A stretch of 57,755 nucleotides of DNA, taken from assembly GCA_002790095.1 (NCBI GenBank), contig PFUL01000072.1, forward strand, positions 1-57,755, in the 5' to 3' direction. This document shows, piece by piece, positions 43,207 through 51,025 of the stretch. This DNA is from Elusimicrobia bacterium CG_4_9_14_3_um_filter_62_55. GTDB lineage: Bacteria > Elusimicrobiota > Elusimicrobia > UBA1565. Each line of letters begins with the position of its first letter. Within the stretch, counting starts at the first letter, position 1. The notes beneath the pieces are model-generated. The model did no database searches. It saw only the letters and a program-made list of their open reading frames with translations, and was not told where the DNA came from. The position numbers and the translations under genes are program-made.

Positions 43207-43376
43207 ACGACGCGGCGCTCTCGAAGCTCATCCACGACGTGAATTCCAAATGCGCGAGCCTCAAAAGCGCGGCGGCGCTGCTGCGCGGGGCGGACGAAAA
43301 GGAACGCGCGGAGTTTTTGAAGCTGATGAAGGAACAGGCGCGGTCGCTGCTCGAGGCGCTTGACGGATGCGCGTAA
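43203..43376 (+). CDS. 57-aa histidine-kinase dimerisation (DHp)-like mini-protein
   Basis: ATG overlaps the regulator's stop (ATGA). The protein is two amphipathic helices. The first contains KLIHDVNSKCASLKSAAALL, which resembles the H-box of HisKA domains (HDxxN around a phosphorylatable His); the second is EFLKLMKEQARSLLEAL. There is no ATP-binding domain. It may be a free phosphotransfer or dimerisation partner for the regulator, or the surviving front of a broken kinase. A detached kinase ATPase tail lies at 46178-46336 on the other strand. Confidence 0.6.
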   Translation: MNDAALSKLIHDVNSKCASLKSAAALLRGADEKERAEFLKLMKEQARSLLEALDGCA

Positions 43377-43516
43377 AATCCGGCGACGTCCGTCTGCGGA
43401 ACTTCCGCCCCGAGGACCTGGATCCGCTCTGCGACTACTTCTACCGGTCGCCGCGGGTCTATCGCGCTGACGCGAGCGCGATCGAACGCGCGGCGCGGCG
43501 GGTGGGGGTCCGGTGA
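43367..43516 (+). pseudogene. Fragment resembling GNAT acetyltransferase N-terminus
   Basis: A 49-codon frame with VRLRNFRPEDLDPLCDYFY, the typical first strand-helix of GNAT enzymes. The catalytic and acetyl-CoA binding parts are missing. It overlaps the preceding mini-gene by 10 nt and its stop overlaps the next start (GTGA). It is probably a remnant, although the perfect coupling means expression as a small protein cannot be excluded. Confidence 0.45.
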
Positions 43517-43629
43517 AGCGGCGAGCGCCTTTTTTCGACCACTGCTACACCGAGGATCGAAATCACCGCTTCATCCTGGACTTGCAGAAGCGCGGCTTCA
43601 ACGCCCAGACTGTCATTGGAACCGGATGA
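43513..43629 (+). pseudogene. Fragment of a paralogue of the VOC-like gene at 46333
   Basis: A 38-codon frame from GTG with FFDHCYTEDRNHRF. The gene at 46333-47106 starts with LRFDHAYTSDREHRF; 10 of 13 residues from FDH to HRF are identical. Only the first ~35 residues survive. Start and stop are both 4-nt overlapped with neighbours. Confidence 0.5.
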
Positions 43630-45032
43630 AAGATTGGGGGAAGGTCAACAGCACCATTCGCATCCACGTACCGTTTACTTTTTCCGGGAATCTTGATCCT
43701 CTCCGTGTTCTAACTGTCGGAGATCAGGTGGCGAGCGAACACGCGTTCGCGGCGCACTCGCGCGCATCTATTCGCGACGGATTCACGCGCGTTTTTTCGG
43801 ACGTTACGATCGACCGAGAAACCGGGGAAATCAAAATCATCCCCCGGTTTCCCCTACGGAACTCGGACGGCAGCGACATCTCAGCAGATGAGATCTGTTC
43901 GGCAGCGAAGGAAGTCCTCAGTGGAACGCGGCACGCCCCGTATACGAGCATCCTAGAAGGCGTCGATTGCATCGACGGCAAGGGCATAAGGATTCGGATG
44001 ACGTCGATCCCTTCCAACATCCAAAATCTCCTAACAATCCCCGATCTTTTTATTTTCGATCGCAGCAAACTGCCGATTTCCGAAGCCGCTCTTCAACCGA
44101 CGACGGGGCCGTACGAACCTGTTCTAATGAGTCGAGATCGAATTGACTTCAAGCTCAATCCGAACTACCCCGCATCCTTACGAGCAAACACAGTTCCTCG
44201 TGTAAGCCTCGAACGTTACGATGCGCACCGGACGTCAGAACTCATAGAAAAGACCGATGCAAAAACCCACGATGCGATCTATCTTTACGGCCACGCTGTA
44301 ACCCTCGACGATCTCGACCGACTAGGACAAAAAAACTACTCCTGTGAGCAGTACCCGGGAGAGTGGCTCGTTTACGTCGGCTTCGGACCTCAGGTGAAAT
44401 TGGGAGATCGACGACGCATCGGTGAAGTTCTGGACGCGCAGCGATCGAACTACATTAACGCTGCCCCCCTCGCCAAGGCCGCCTATTCGATTCCGCCTTC
44501 GGATGGTCCGTTCGGTCTCTCCCAAGAGGAATACGCGGCACTCAAACTTAACGCCAAAAACCCCTCCCGCGAATTGACTCGCGGGCTCAAACTCCGGACT
44601 TTAGACTCATGGGCGAATCTCCCGATTTTTCGAGAAGTGATCGAAGGCCTAAGAAGCGAACTCTCCATCGAGATCGAACTTGTTTCGTCGACGGAGATCG
44701 AACGTCTCTTTTCCGAAGAAACCGGGATTCTACTCAGTCCCCTGGGGATTTCCCAAGCCGATCCGCTTAGCCATCTTTCCTTCCTTTCAACAACAAATCC
44801 CGAGTTCGCAAAAACAGTTCCTCAGGACCGCATCGCTAAGGTTGCCATCCTGGATGACGAAAGCCGATTTACGGCGGAAATTAAGAAAATCGAGACCGAC
44901 ATCCTCGAGGCCGGCCACATCATACCTCTCGCCCATTTCCCCGGAATCGTCGCGATCGCCCCCGGCATCGTTCGAGACGAATCGATCTCATACAACTGGG
45001 GGATACAAGCTTGGGCGCTTCGGCTAGACTAA
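43626..45032 (+). CDS. Solute-binding protein family 5-like, no signal peptide
   Basis: 468 aa. The blocks FPLRNSDGSDISADEICSAAKE (the DGxxhTAxDV-type region) and TTGPYEPVLMSRDRIDFKLNPNY (GTGPY...NPxY) are typical of oligopeptide/dipeptide-binding proteins (SBP_bac_5). There is neither a signal peptide nor a lipobox; the N-terminus begins directly with beta strands (STIRIHVPFTFSG). It may be cytoplasmic, like the SgrR-type sensor domains, or wrongly truncated. GC content is visibly lower than the neighbours, suggesting transfer. The start overlaps the preceding fragment (ATGA). Confidence 0.65.
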   Translation: MKDWGKVNSTIRIHVPFTFSGNLDPLRVLTVGDQVASEHAFAAHSRASIRDGFTRVFSDVTIDRETGEIKIIPRFPLRNSDGSDISADEICSAAKEVLSGTRHAPYTSILEGVDCIDGKGIRIRMTSIPSNIQNLLTIPDLFIFDRSKLPISEAALQPTTGPYEPVLMSRDRIDFKLNPNYPASLRANTVPRVSLERYDAHRTSELIEKTDAKTHDAIYLYGHAVTLDDLDRLGQKNYSCEQYPGEWLVYVGFGPQVKLGDRRRIGEVLDAQRSNYINAAPLAKAAYSIPPSDGPFGLSQEEYAALKLNAKNPSRELTRGLKLRTLDSWANLPIFREVIEGLRSELSIEIELVSSTEIERLFSEETGILLSPLGISQADPLSHLSFLSTTNPEFAKTVPQDRIAKVAILDDESRFTAEIKKIETDILEAGHIIPLAHFPGIVAIAPGIVRDESISYNWGIQAWALRLD

Positions 45033-45309
45033 CGAACCTGACTCGCTTCCTTCTCCGGAATCCTCCCGGAGAAATCCTTACCTACAGCCACCCTCCACGA
45101 ACGAGCGCAGGAAGCACCACTACCGTCACATCGACCCGGTCGAGAAAGGATTTCAAGCATTCCGGAACGGGATTCGCCGGGTCCCAATCGGAAGCCTATT
45201 TGCGCTCCCTATCGGAACTCGGTGAAAGCATCATATGCGCGCGACGGCTTATCGGACCGAAGCGGGATCGCCGGCGGAACTTGATAGGCGCCTAAACGAG
45301 CCCCGCGCT
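45033..45309. other. Intergenic region, convergent, no supported gene
   Basis: 277 nt between the solute-binding-like gene (+) and the zinc-ribbon gene (-). A 94-codon frame covering most of it has no family features or Shine-Dalgarno and is not called. Only the hairpin at 45051-45073 stands out. Confidence 0.5.
45051..45073. terminator. Hairpin after solute-binding-like gene
   Basis: TTCTCCGG, a 7-nt loop and CCGGAGAA give a perfect 8-bp stem 19 nt after the stop at 45032. No T-run follows, so it is only a candidate terminator. Confidence 0.45.
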
Positions 45310-45936
45310 CTATTTGTAGTAGTAGTACTCGGGCCGCAATACGCTGATGAACGCCAACAGCGGCACCCCGACGCCCAAAACGGACTTCATGTCGGTCGCT
45401 GTCGTCAACAGCGCGAGACAATCCGCGAAGGCGAAAAACAGGAATCCGTACAGGGCCCAGCGCTTCCATCGGATGATCCCAATCGTACAGACGATCACGG
45501 CGGCGCTCAGCCCGACGAACATAAGGGTCGTCGTCGCGTCCCGACTCGACGCCAAGGTCGCAATTCCAAGAAAAATCACGGCCGTGTGAGCCAGAAGATT
45601 GAGCATGATCGTCCCCATCACCTTGCCGCTGTGGGCAAGATTCGCGGTTCGAAGCTCCTCGTCGCTGAAAACAGGAGATGAGACCGGCGCGGATTTCGCC
45701 TCCGCTTTGCGCTTCTGAGCTTCCTTGAATTTCGCGAAGTTGACTCCGCACTGCGCGCACTCCACCGCATCCGCGGCCCTCGGCGCTGCGCAGGACGGAC
45801 AACCCGCGGCGGCTTCCGCGGCCAACGCGGCCTTTTGAGCGGCGGCCTTGTCGACGGCCGCATAATCGAAACCGCATTTCGCGCATTGCTGATCCCACTG
45901 CCCGCGCGGACCCTGACATTGAGGACAAGCCGCCAT
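45310..45936 (-). CDS. Double zinc-ribbon membrane protein
   Basis: 208 aa. Two zinc-ribbon units occupy the N-terminus: CPQCQ...CAKCG (~4-27) and CPSC...CAQCG (~43-64), each a CxxC pair duplex. A charged helix follows, then four TM helices (~100-200) with short loops, ending in a Tyr-rich RPEYYYYK. Such proteins are common but uncharacterised. The start is set at ATG 45936 because GGAGGG lies 6 nt upstream; the ATG at 45942 would be too close to it. Confidence 0.75.
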   Translation of the reverse strand: MAACPQCQGPRGQWDQQCAKCGFDYAAVDKAAAQKAALAAEAAAGCPSCAAPRAADAVECAQCGVNFAKFKEAQKRKAEAKSAPVSSPVFSDEELRTANLAHSGKVMGTIMLNLLAHTAVIFLGIATLASSRDATTTLMFVGLSAAVIVCTIGIIRWKRWALYGFLFFAFADCLALLTTATDMKSVLGVGVPLLAFISVLRPEYYYYK

Positions 45937-46177
45937 ATTCATCCCTCCATAAACGAAATGGTTTCGGGATGGTAGCCCGCAACTCAAAATCTCGCAATAG
46001 CGAACGGCGGAAAATAGGACATCGGGGGTTGCTATGGGGCCGAGGGATCGCCGCTGACTCAAGATTCCCACCCCGATCCTCACGGGGTTTCCTGCGGCGC
46101 TCGCCGTCGATCCTCCGCGGCGATTACGACTTCACGGCGCGGTGCCCTTCGAAGGCGCCGAGGAGATCGCATGGTAG
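45937..46177. other. Intergenic region, possible decayed coding sequence
   Basis: 241 nt between the detached kinase tail and the zinc-ribbon gene. Short frames end here (for example one reading LHGAVPFEGAEEIAW before a stop near 46172), but none is recognisable. Probably part of the degraded region that runs from 43.2 kb. Confidence 0.35.
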
Positions 46178-46336
46178 CTATTCACCGCCGGACAGACGCA
46201 GCTCAACCGTCGTCCCCTTTCCCAACTCTGATTTGATACGCATCAGGCCGCCCCATAATTCGACCGATTCCTTGGCGTGTGTCAATCCGAGCCCCGAACC
46301 CCCGGCTTTTCCGACCGTGAAGCCGCGATCACTCAC
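46178..46336 (-). pseudogene. Detached C-terminal tail of a histidine kinase ATPase domain
   Basis: A 52-codon frame from GTG whose start overlaps the stop of the VOC-like gene (GTGA). It contains GFTVGKAGGSGLGLTHAKES, the G-box of HATPase_c domains, followed by VELWGGLMRIKSELGKGTTV, the usual end of such kinases. The DHp, N-box and F-box parts are missing, so it cannot act alone as a kinase. The front-like piece at 43203 is on the opposite strand. Confidence 0.7.
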
Positions 46337-47106
46337 CGCCCGGACTCCCTTCCGATCACGAGAATATCCCAAAACCGCGAGGGATTCCGGACCACCGCCG
46401 CCTTCCTCCCGAAAAACCGAGTCCACCCGTCCGGATGCGCCCATCGCTCAAACTCCTTCAAATCCGCTGCCTCGAGAATCGCGTTCCGGAACCGCGTCCT
46501 CGCGGCCGGATTGAGATAAAGACGCGTCCCGCATTCGAGCCGCGTCGACCTCCCGATCCTGCGCCCGAGCACCTCTTCGAAGAATCGCCGGCCGGCGGGA
46601 GCGACGTCGAACTCGAAGCCGTGAATCCCAGTGACGGTGTTGGCATGCTTAAGAAACTTTGCCGCGATCGGCGTCCTCCTGCCTTTGACCCCTGGACCGC
46701 GTTCAAACTCGGTCAACCACACGTTTGCGGCAGGGAACGCAGTGCCGTACTCAACGAAATTCCAGCCCGGCAGCCCCTTCTTGTTACCCTTTGTCTTCCA
46801 CTCATAGTTCCGATGCCAATAACGCGCTTTCAAGAAACGGTTCTCGCGGACGCTCTCAAAATATCGCCGTAATGGCCCGGAGGCCGCCAATGAAAATCCC
46901 GGGATTACCTTCTCGCGAAGACCATGATGGATGAATTCAAGACAAAACGGGTTCGCCTTAGACGCGCCCGGTAAGAAAATGAATCGGTTCTCATGCGGCC
47001 CCGGATGGTGAGTTACATGAGGATGTAGCATGAATCCAGCAGAGATCAATCGCCGAAAGAAGCGATGCTCCCGGTCCGACGTATACGCGTGATCGAATCG
47101 CAGCAT
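46333..47106 (-). CDS. VOC/glyoxalase-like protein
   Basis: 257 aa, soluble. It starts LRFDHAYTSDREHRFFRRLISAGF, a strand-helix with a possible metal His typical of VOC (glyoxalase-like) folds, with a second related half from ~150 (TGIHGFEFDVAPAGRRFFEEVLG). The middle has many aromatic and His residues. Function and substrate are unknown. It begins 7 nt after the cystathionine-family gene in the same direction, and a fragment of a paralogue lies at 43513. Codon use is a little less GC-rich than its neighbours. Confidence 0.6.
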   Translation of the reverse strand: MLRFDHAYTSDREHRFFRRLISAGFMLHPHVTHHPGPHENRFIFLPGASKANPFCLEFIHHGLREKVIPGFSLAASGPLRRYFESVRENRFLKARYWHRNYEWKTKGNKKGLPGWNFVEYGTAFPAANVWLTEFERGPGVKGRRTPIAAKFLKHANTVTGIHGFEFDVAPAGRRFFEEVLGRRIGRSTRLECGTRLYLNPAARTRFRNAILEAADLKEFERWAHPDGWTRFFGRKAAVVRNPSRFWDILVIGRESGR

Positions 47107-47113
47107 GCGACCC

Positions 47114-48337
47114 CTACGCCGCCGCGCCGGCCTTCGGGTCCAGACTCTTCGCGATCGCCCGCTCGAGGTCGGCCATCAAGTCCTTCTCGTCCTCGATGCC
47201 GACCGACAGGCGGATCAACCCGTCGGTAAGCCCGGCCTTCAGGCGTTCCTCGCGCGGGATCGACGCGTGCGTCATCGTCGCCGGATGCCCGAGCAAAGAT
47301 TCGACGCCTCCGAGGCTTTCGGCCAAGGAGAACACCTTGCAGGATTTCAGAAAACGCACCGCGCGGTCCAGATCGCCTTTCAACTCGAACGAGATCATCC
47401 CGCCGGCCAAACGCATCTGAGCCTTCGCGAGATCGTACTGCGGATGCGTCGGCAGGCCGGGGTAGTTCACGCAAGCGACCTCCGGATGCTCGAGCAGCTT
47501 GCGCGCGATCTGCAGCGCGTTCGCCGAATGCCGCTCCATGCGCAACGGCAAAGTCTTCGTGCCGCGCAGCACCAGAAAGCAATCCATCGGACCGGGCACG
47601 GCGCCGGTCGCGTTTTGCAAAAACTTCAGCTTCTCGTAAATCTCCTCATCGTTGGTGACGACCGCTCCCCCGACGACGTCGGAGTGCCCTCCGATGTACT
47701 TCGTCGTCGAATGCGCGACGATGTCGGCGCCCATTTCCAGCGGCTGCTGGAGAACCGGCGTCGCGAAGGTATTGTCGACGCAGAGCTTGACGCCGCGTTC
47801 CTTCGCGAGCTTCGCGACCGCCCGGATGTCGCAGAGCTTGAGCAGCGGATTGGACGGGGTTTCGATCCAAAGCAGCTTCGTCTTGGGCGTGATCGCTTTG
47901 TCGATCGCGCCGATGTCGGAGGCGTCGACGAAGGAGAACGAGACGCCGAAGCGCTCGTAGACCTTCGTGAACATGCGATAGGTCCCGCCGTAGAGGTCGT
48001 TGCAGCTGACGACGTGATCGCCCTGATTGAGCGACTGGACGACCGCCGAGGCGGCCGCGGAACCCGAGCCGAAGCACAGTCCGTACTTTCCGTTTTCCAA
48101 CGCGGCGATGTTCCGTTCAAGCGCCAAGCGCGTCGGATGGTTCGTGCGGGCGTAGTCGAACCCCTTATGAACGTCCGGAGCTTCCTGGACGTAGGTCGAA
48201 GTCTGGTAAATCGGCGTCATGATCGCGCCGGTCGCGGGATCCGGCTCCTGCCCGGAATGGATCGCCCGCGTCGCGAGGCCGCAGTGCTTGTAGGGATCTT
48301 CGTACGCCCTTTTCTTGCCGTTGGATTCAGCGCCCAT
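47114..48337 (-). CDS. Cystathionine gamma-synthase/lyase family PLP enzyme
   Basis: 407 aa. It matches the Cys/Met metabolism PLP family: ATRAIHSGQEPDPATGAIMTPIYQTSTY (start block in parts), DYARTNHPTR, a PLP Lys in HSTTKYIGGHSDVVGG and ESLGGVESLLGHPATMTHAS near the end. With the cystathionine beta-synthase gene 3.6 kb away on the same strand, gamma-lyase (cystathionine to cysteine) in reverse transsulfuration is the likeliest job, but gamma-synthase or methionine gamma-lyase cannot be told apart by eye. GAGAGG lies before the ATG at 48337. Confidence 0.9.
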   Translation of the reverse strand: MGAESNGKKRAYEDPYKHCGLATRAIHSGQEPDPATGAIMTPIYQTSTYVQEAPDVHKGFDYARTNHPTRLALERNIAALENGKYGLCFGSGSAAASAVVQSLNQGDHVVSCNDLYGGTYRMFTKVYERFGVSFSFVDASDIGAIDKAITPKTKLLWIETPSNPLLKLCDIRAVAKLAKERGVKLCVDNTFATPVLQQPLEMGADIVAHSTTKYIGGHSDVVGGAVVTNDEEIYEKLKFLQNATGAVPGPMDCFLVLRGTKTLPLRMERHSANALQIARKLLEHPEVACVNYPGLPTHPQYDLAKAQMRLAGGMISFELKGDLDRAVRFLKSCKVFSLAESLGGVESLLGHPATMTHASIPREERLKAGLTDGLIRLSVGIEDEKDLMADLERAIAKSLDPKAGAAA

Positions 48338-48377
48338 AACACCTCTCTCCCGTCGGGAAGGATGGGTCAGGATACGA

Positions 48378-50141
48378 TTAAGCGCGCAGGGCCCGCAAGG
48401 CCGAGAGGAACTCGGCGGCGGGTTCGGTCCGGGCCGAGACCACGGCGGCGAACTCCTCCCCATCGAGACGGATGTCGAATTTCTTAGCCGCGAGAACGGC
48501 CTCGAGCGCCGCCGTATCCGATGGGTCGCACAGGCGCTCGCGCACGAGCTCGAGCAATTCCCCGTTTCGCATGCCGGTGGGCAGCGCGGCGGCGGCGCGC
48601 AGGGCGGCGGCGCGAACGGTTCCCTCGTAGTCGCACATCGCTCGTGCCAGGACCCGGACGGCCTCCGGGGTGCCGAGCGGACCGAGCGCGCCGACGATCT
48701 CGGCGTATTCCACACTGCGCTCGTGCTGGGGGCCCCAGGGTGCGGGTCCTCCGATGCTGTGGCGGGAACGCCACTCCATATCGGACACGCGCCCGATCGA
48801 ATCCATCAGCGCCTGAAGATCCTTTTTCCTCGCGAAGTGCGCCAGCACCGAAATCGCGCCGAGTTCGGGGTCCTTCCGGAAACGCGTCCGGACCTCGTCG
48901 AGCAGGTCGGTCAACTCATAACGCTTCACGAGGTCATAGGCGAACCAGCTCCGATCCTCGTCGTCGAACCCCGCCCGGACACGCTCGGAGGAAAACGCCC
49001 GCTCCCAACGAGCGTTCAGGTCCGCGAGCCGCTCGTCGCGCGACTCCCATCCGCCGGCCTGCTCCTGAAGAAAATCGCGAAGCGCGTCCATCGCGTAGAG
49101 CGCGTTGATCTCCGGCTCGCGTTCGCTCAGCGTCGCCAAAAAACCGGCGTACACCTTTTCTCCGTCCGGAAGATCCGCCAGCCCCCCGAGCGGCTGGGGC
49201 TCCGTCGCCAAGGTCGCCATCAAGTCGACCACGCGGCGGAACACCCTCTCGTCGCGCCGAGCCTCGCTGAAGAATCTTTTCAAATTGAGTTTTTTTGCGA
49301 GCGTGAAGGCCAGTTCCATCTCGAGCCCCTCGCAGTTTTCCATCCCGTGCACGAGCATCTTGCGCTGCACGTCGGGATCGCGAACGAGTTCGTCGTCTTC
49401 GATCAATTGGTCGATCAGCGTCACCACGCCCCACTGCGTCGACTCCGAAAGCAGATTCACCAAAGACCGCTTGAACTGGGGAGCGTCCTCGCAGGCGGTT
49501 TGAATCAGCCACACGCAGTAGGGCGTAAACTCGGGATGGCGGGCCAACAGCAGCAAGTCCTCCAATTGCGAGCGCGTCGCCCGCAATCCTCCGACGACGA
49601 TCCCCCACTTCACCGCTTCATAATCCGTACTGCGTTTCGCGACTTCGAGGAAGACCTTTCGAACGGCGGCGGTGGCCTCCTCCCAAGTCGTATGCTCCAG
49701 CAGCGCGTCGGCCGAAGCCGCGGCAGGAAGCCCTCGCAGCTCCGCCTCGACGCTCTCCCACTGCGAGATTTCCCCGAGACACACCTGACGGACCACGCGG
49801 CGAACCCGCTTCCAATCCTTTTCCTGAGGAACGCGCCGGGAGAGCACGTCCCTCAAACCCGGAGCGTAGGTCATCCCGTCCCCCCCGGGGGCCTTGATCA
49901 TCGGAAACCGGTCCAACTCAAGCGGGGCCAGCGGACGCCGCTGGTGCTGACGACGGATCATGTCGTAGAGAGAAGGCTTCCCGCGTTCTTCGAGGCTCGC
50001 CGACGGCGGCATCCCCCCCTCGAAGGCCCGGCGGTACATCCGGAATTTCACCCAAACGAGGATCAGACCGCCGAGCGCGCCGACCGCGATCGCGGCGACG
50101 CTGACGAACAACAAACGTTCGGCCTCGGCGGGAGAGAGCAT
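48378..50141 (-). CDS. Membrane-anchored HEAT-repeat-like protein
   Basis: 587 aa. One N-terminal TM helix (~10-33, FVSVAAIAVGALGGLILVWV) is followed by a long all-helical region with repeated Leu/Ala-rich helix pairs and, near 470-560, HEAT-like units (GTPEAVRVLARAMCDYEGTVRAAALRAAAAL). This makes an elongated scaffold on one side of the membrane. The function is unknown. It heads the operon with the cystathionine enzyme and VOC-like genes. TATGGT lies 6 nt before the ATG with no usable Shine-Dalgarno, a leaderless-type start. Confidence 0.75.
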   Translation of the reverse strand: MLSPAEAERLLFVSVAAIAVGALGGLILVWVKFRMYRRAFEGGMPPSASLEERGKPSLYDMIRRQHQRRPLAPLELDRFPMIKAPGGDGMTYAPGLRDVLSRRVPQEKDWKRVRRVVRQVCLGEISQWESVEAELRGLPAAASADALLEHTTWEEATAAVRKVFLEVAKRSTDYEAVKWGIVVGGLRATRSQLEDLLLLARHPEFTPYCVWLIQTACEDAPQFKRSLVNLLSESTQWGVVTLIDQLIEDDELVRDPDVQRKMLVHGMENCEGLEMELAFTLAKKLNLKRFFSEARRDERVFRRVVDLMATLATEPQPLGGLADLPDGEKVYAGFLATLSEREPEINALYAMDALRDFLQEQAGGWESRDERLADLNARWERAFSSERVRAGFDDEDRSWFAYDLVKRYELTDLLDEVRTRFRKDPELGAISVLAHFARKKDLQALMDSIGRVSDMEWRSRHSIGGPAPWGPQHERSVEYAEIVGALGPLGTPEAVRVLARAMCDYEGTVRAAALRAAAALPTGMRNGELLELVRERLCDPSDTAALEAVLAAKKFDIRLDGEEFAAVVSARTEPAAEFLSALRALRA

Positions 50142-50147
50142 CCCCTA

Positions 50148-50153
50148 ACCATA
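50148..50153 (-). promoter_or_regulatory. -10 box, leaderless type
   Basis: TATGGT on the minus strand ends 6 nt before the ATG at 50141. It is next to the solo REP-like element at 50163. Confidence 0.4.
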
Positions 50154-50162
50154 CCCCCCAGG

Positions 50163-50206
50163 GGGTCGTTCGTCAAGTTGTTCAAGTTGTTCAAGTTATT
50201 TGAGTT
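50163..50206 (+). repeat. REP-like element, solo copy between divergent genes
   Basis: GGGTCGTTCGTCAAGTTG, then TTCAAGTTG and TTCAAGTTATT, with a degenerate fourth unit TTGAGTTAT. It sits between the HEAT-repeat and M23 genes. Its last unit supplies the TTGAGT -35 of the M23 promoter. Confidence 0.85.
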
Positions 50207-50228
50207 ATCCGAACTCGAAAGTTAAACT
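50200..50228 (+). promoter_or_regulatory. Promoter of M23 gene, -35 inside REP-like repeat
   Basis: TTGAGT (50200-50205), an exact 17-bp spacer and TAAACT (50223-50228). The -10 ends 6 nt before the ATG at 50235 with no Shine-Dalgarno. Confidence 0.6.
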
Positions 50229-50234
50229 AGAGCC

Positions 50235-50930
50235 ATGCGATTGGGGGCGCTAATCCTGGCCGTGCCGCTGTCGGCCGCAGCTTTCTCTGCCTGCCGCACG
50301 GCCGAGGCGGTCGGCCGCGAGTTGGCCCGCGCAACTCCGGGAGGACGCAAGTACCTGAAGGAGTGGGATCGATACTCGAAACTCGCGAAAATCTTCAAAA
50401 CCTACCACGACAAGGGAAATCTCGATGAGCGGGAGGTGGTGGGAGTCCTCTACGACTTCGGACTGATCAAAACGCGTCCGGCGCATCTGCCGGCGTCGCA
50501 AAAACCCAAGCGCAGCGCAAAAACCTTTCCCGTACCCGTGTATAAGGGCGACTGGATGTGGCCGCTCAAGGCGGGAGTCGTCAGCTCCGAATTCGGCCCC
50601 CGCTGGGGAAAAAACCACCACGGGCTCGACCTGGCGGCCGAAATGGGCAGCCCGGTCTACGCCTCAGCGGACGGCGAAGTCGTCTACGCCGGCGATCAAC
50701 TGACCGGTTACGGAAACGTCGTGATCCTCCAGCACGACCAGAAGACGACGACGCTCTACGCGCACAACAAGAAACTGAAAACCAAGGTCGGTCAGAAAGT
50801 GACCCGCGGGACGGTCATCGCGCTTCTCGGCTCGACCGGGCGCTCCACAGGCCCGCATGTTCACTACGAAATCCGCGGCTCGAAAGGTCCCGTCGATCCC
50901 CGGAAGGTCCTGCCCAAGAGCCGCTTCTGA
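50235..50930 (+). CDS. M23 family peptidoglycan endopeptidase, probable lipoprotein
   Basis: 231 aa. The signal peptide ends in a lipobox-like AFSAC (Cys ~20). A helical linker (~25-100) precedes the LytM/M23 domain with the zinc motifs HHGLDLAAEMG (HxxxD) and HVHYEIRG (HxH), so the active site is complete. SEFGPRWGKNHHG and GNVVILQH are typical of the fold. Such enzymes cut peptide crosslinks in the cell wall, or activate amidases when degenerate; this one looks active. It is transcribed alone between two REP-like elements. Confidence 0.9.
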   Translation: MRLGALILAVPLSAAAFSACRTAEAVGRELARATPGGRKYLKEWDRYSKLAKIFKTYHDKGNLDEREVVGVLYDFGLIKTRPAHLPASQKPKRSAKTFPVPVYKGDWMWPLKAGVVSSEFGPRWGKNHHGLDLAAEMGSPVYASADGEVVYAGDQLTGYGNVVILQHDQKTTTLYAHNKKLKTKVGQKVTRGTVIALLGSTGRSTGPHVHYEIRGSKGPVDPRKVLPKSRF

Positions 50931-50946
50931 TCTGTGCCGGAATCCA

Positions 50947-50983
50947 GGGGTCGATCCTCAAGTTGTTCAAGTTATTCTAGTTG
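50947..50983 (+). repeat. REP-like element, left end of RAYT unit
   Basis: GGGGTCGATCCTCAAGTTG, then TTCAAGTTATT and TCTAGTTG. Same orientation as the solo copies at 20777 and 50163, and inverted relative to the copy at 51864. Confidence 0.85.
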
Positions 50984-51025
50984 TTTGTACGGGGAACTTT
51001 TCGGCGACTCATTCGTACACGGGTT

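Noticed and set aside
45011-45295. A 94-codon frame after the solute-binding-like gene
   Set aside because: Ser/Thr/Arg-rich with no motif, overlaps the stop of the upstream gene in another frame and contains the hairpin at 45051.
48315-50225. A 636-codon open frame opposite the HEAT-repeat gene
   Set aside because: Low-complexity Arg/Gly/Pro composition typical of antisense high-GC frames, and it runs through the promoter region of the HEAT-repeat gene.
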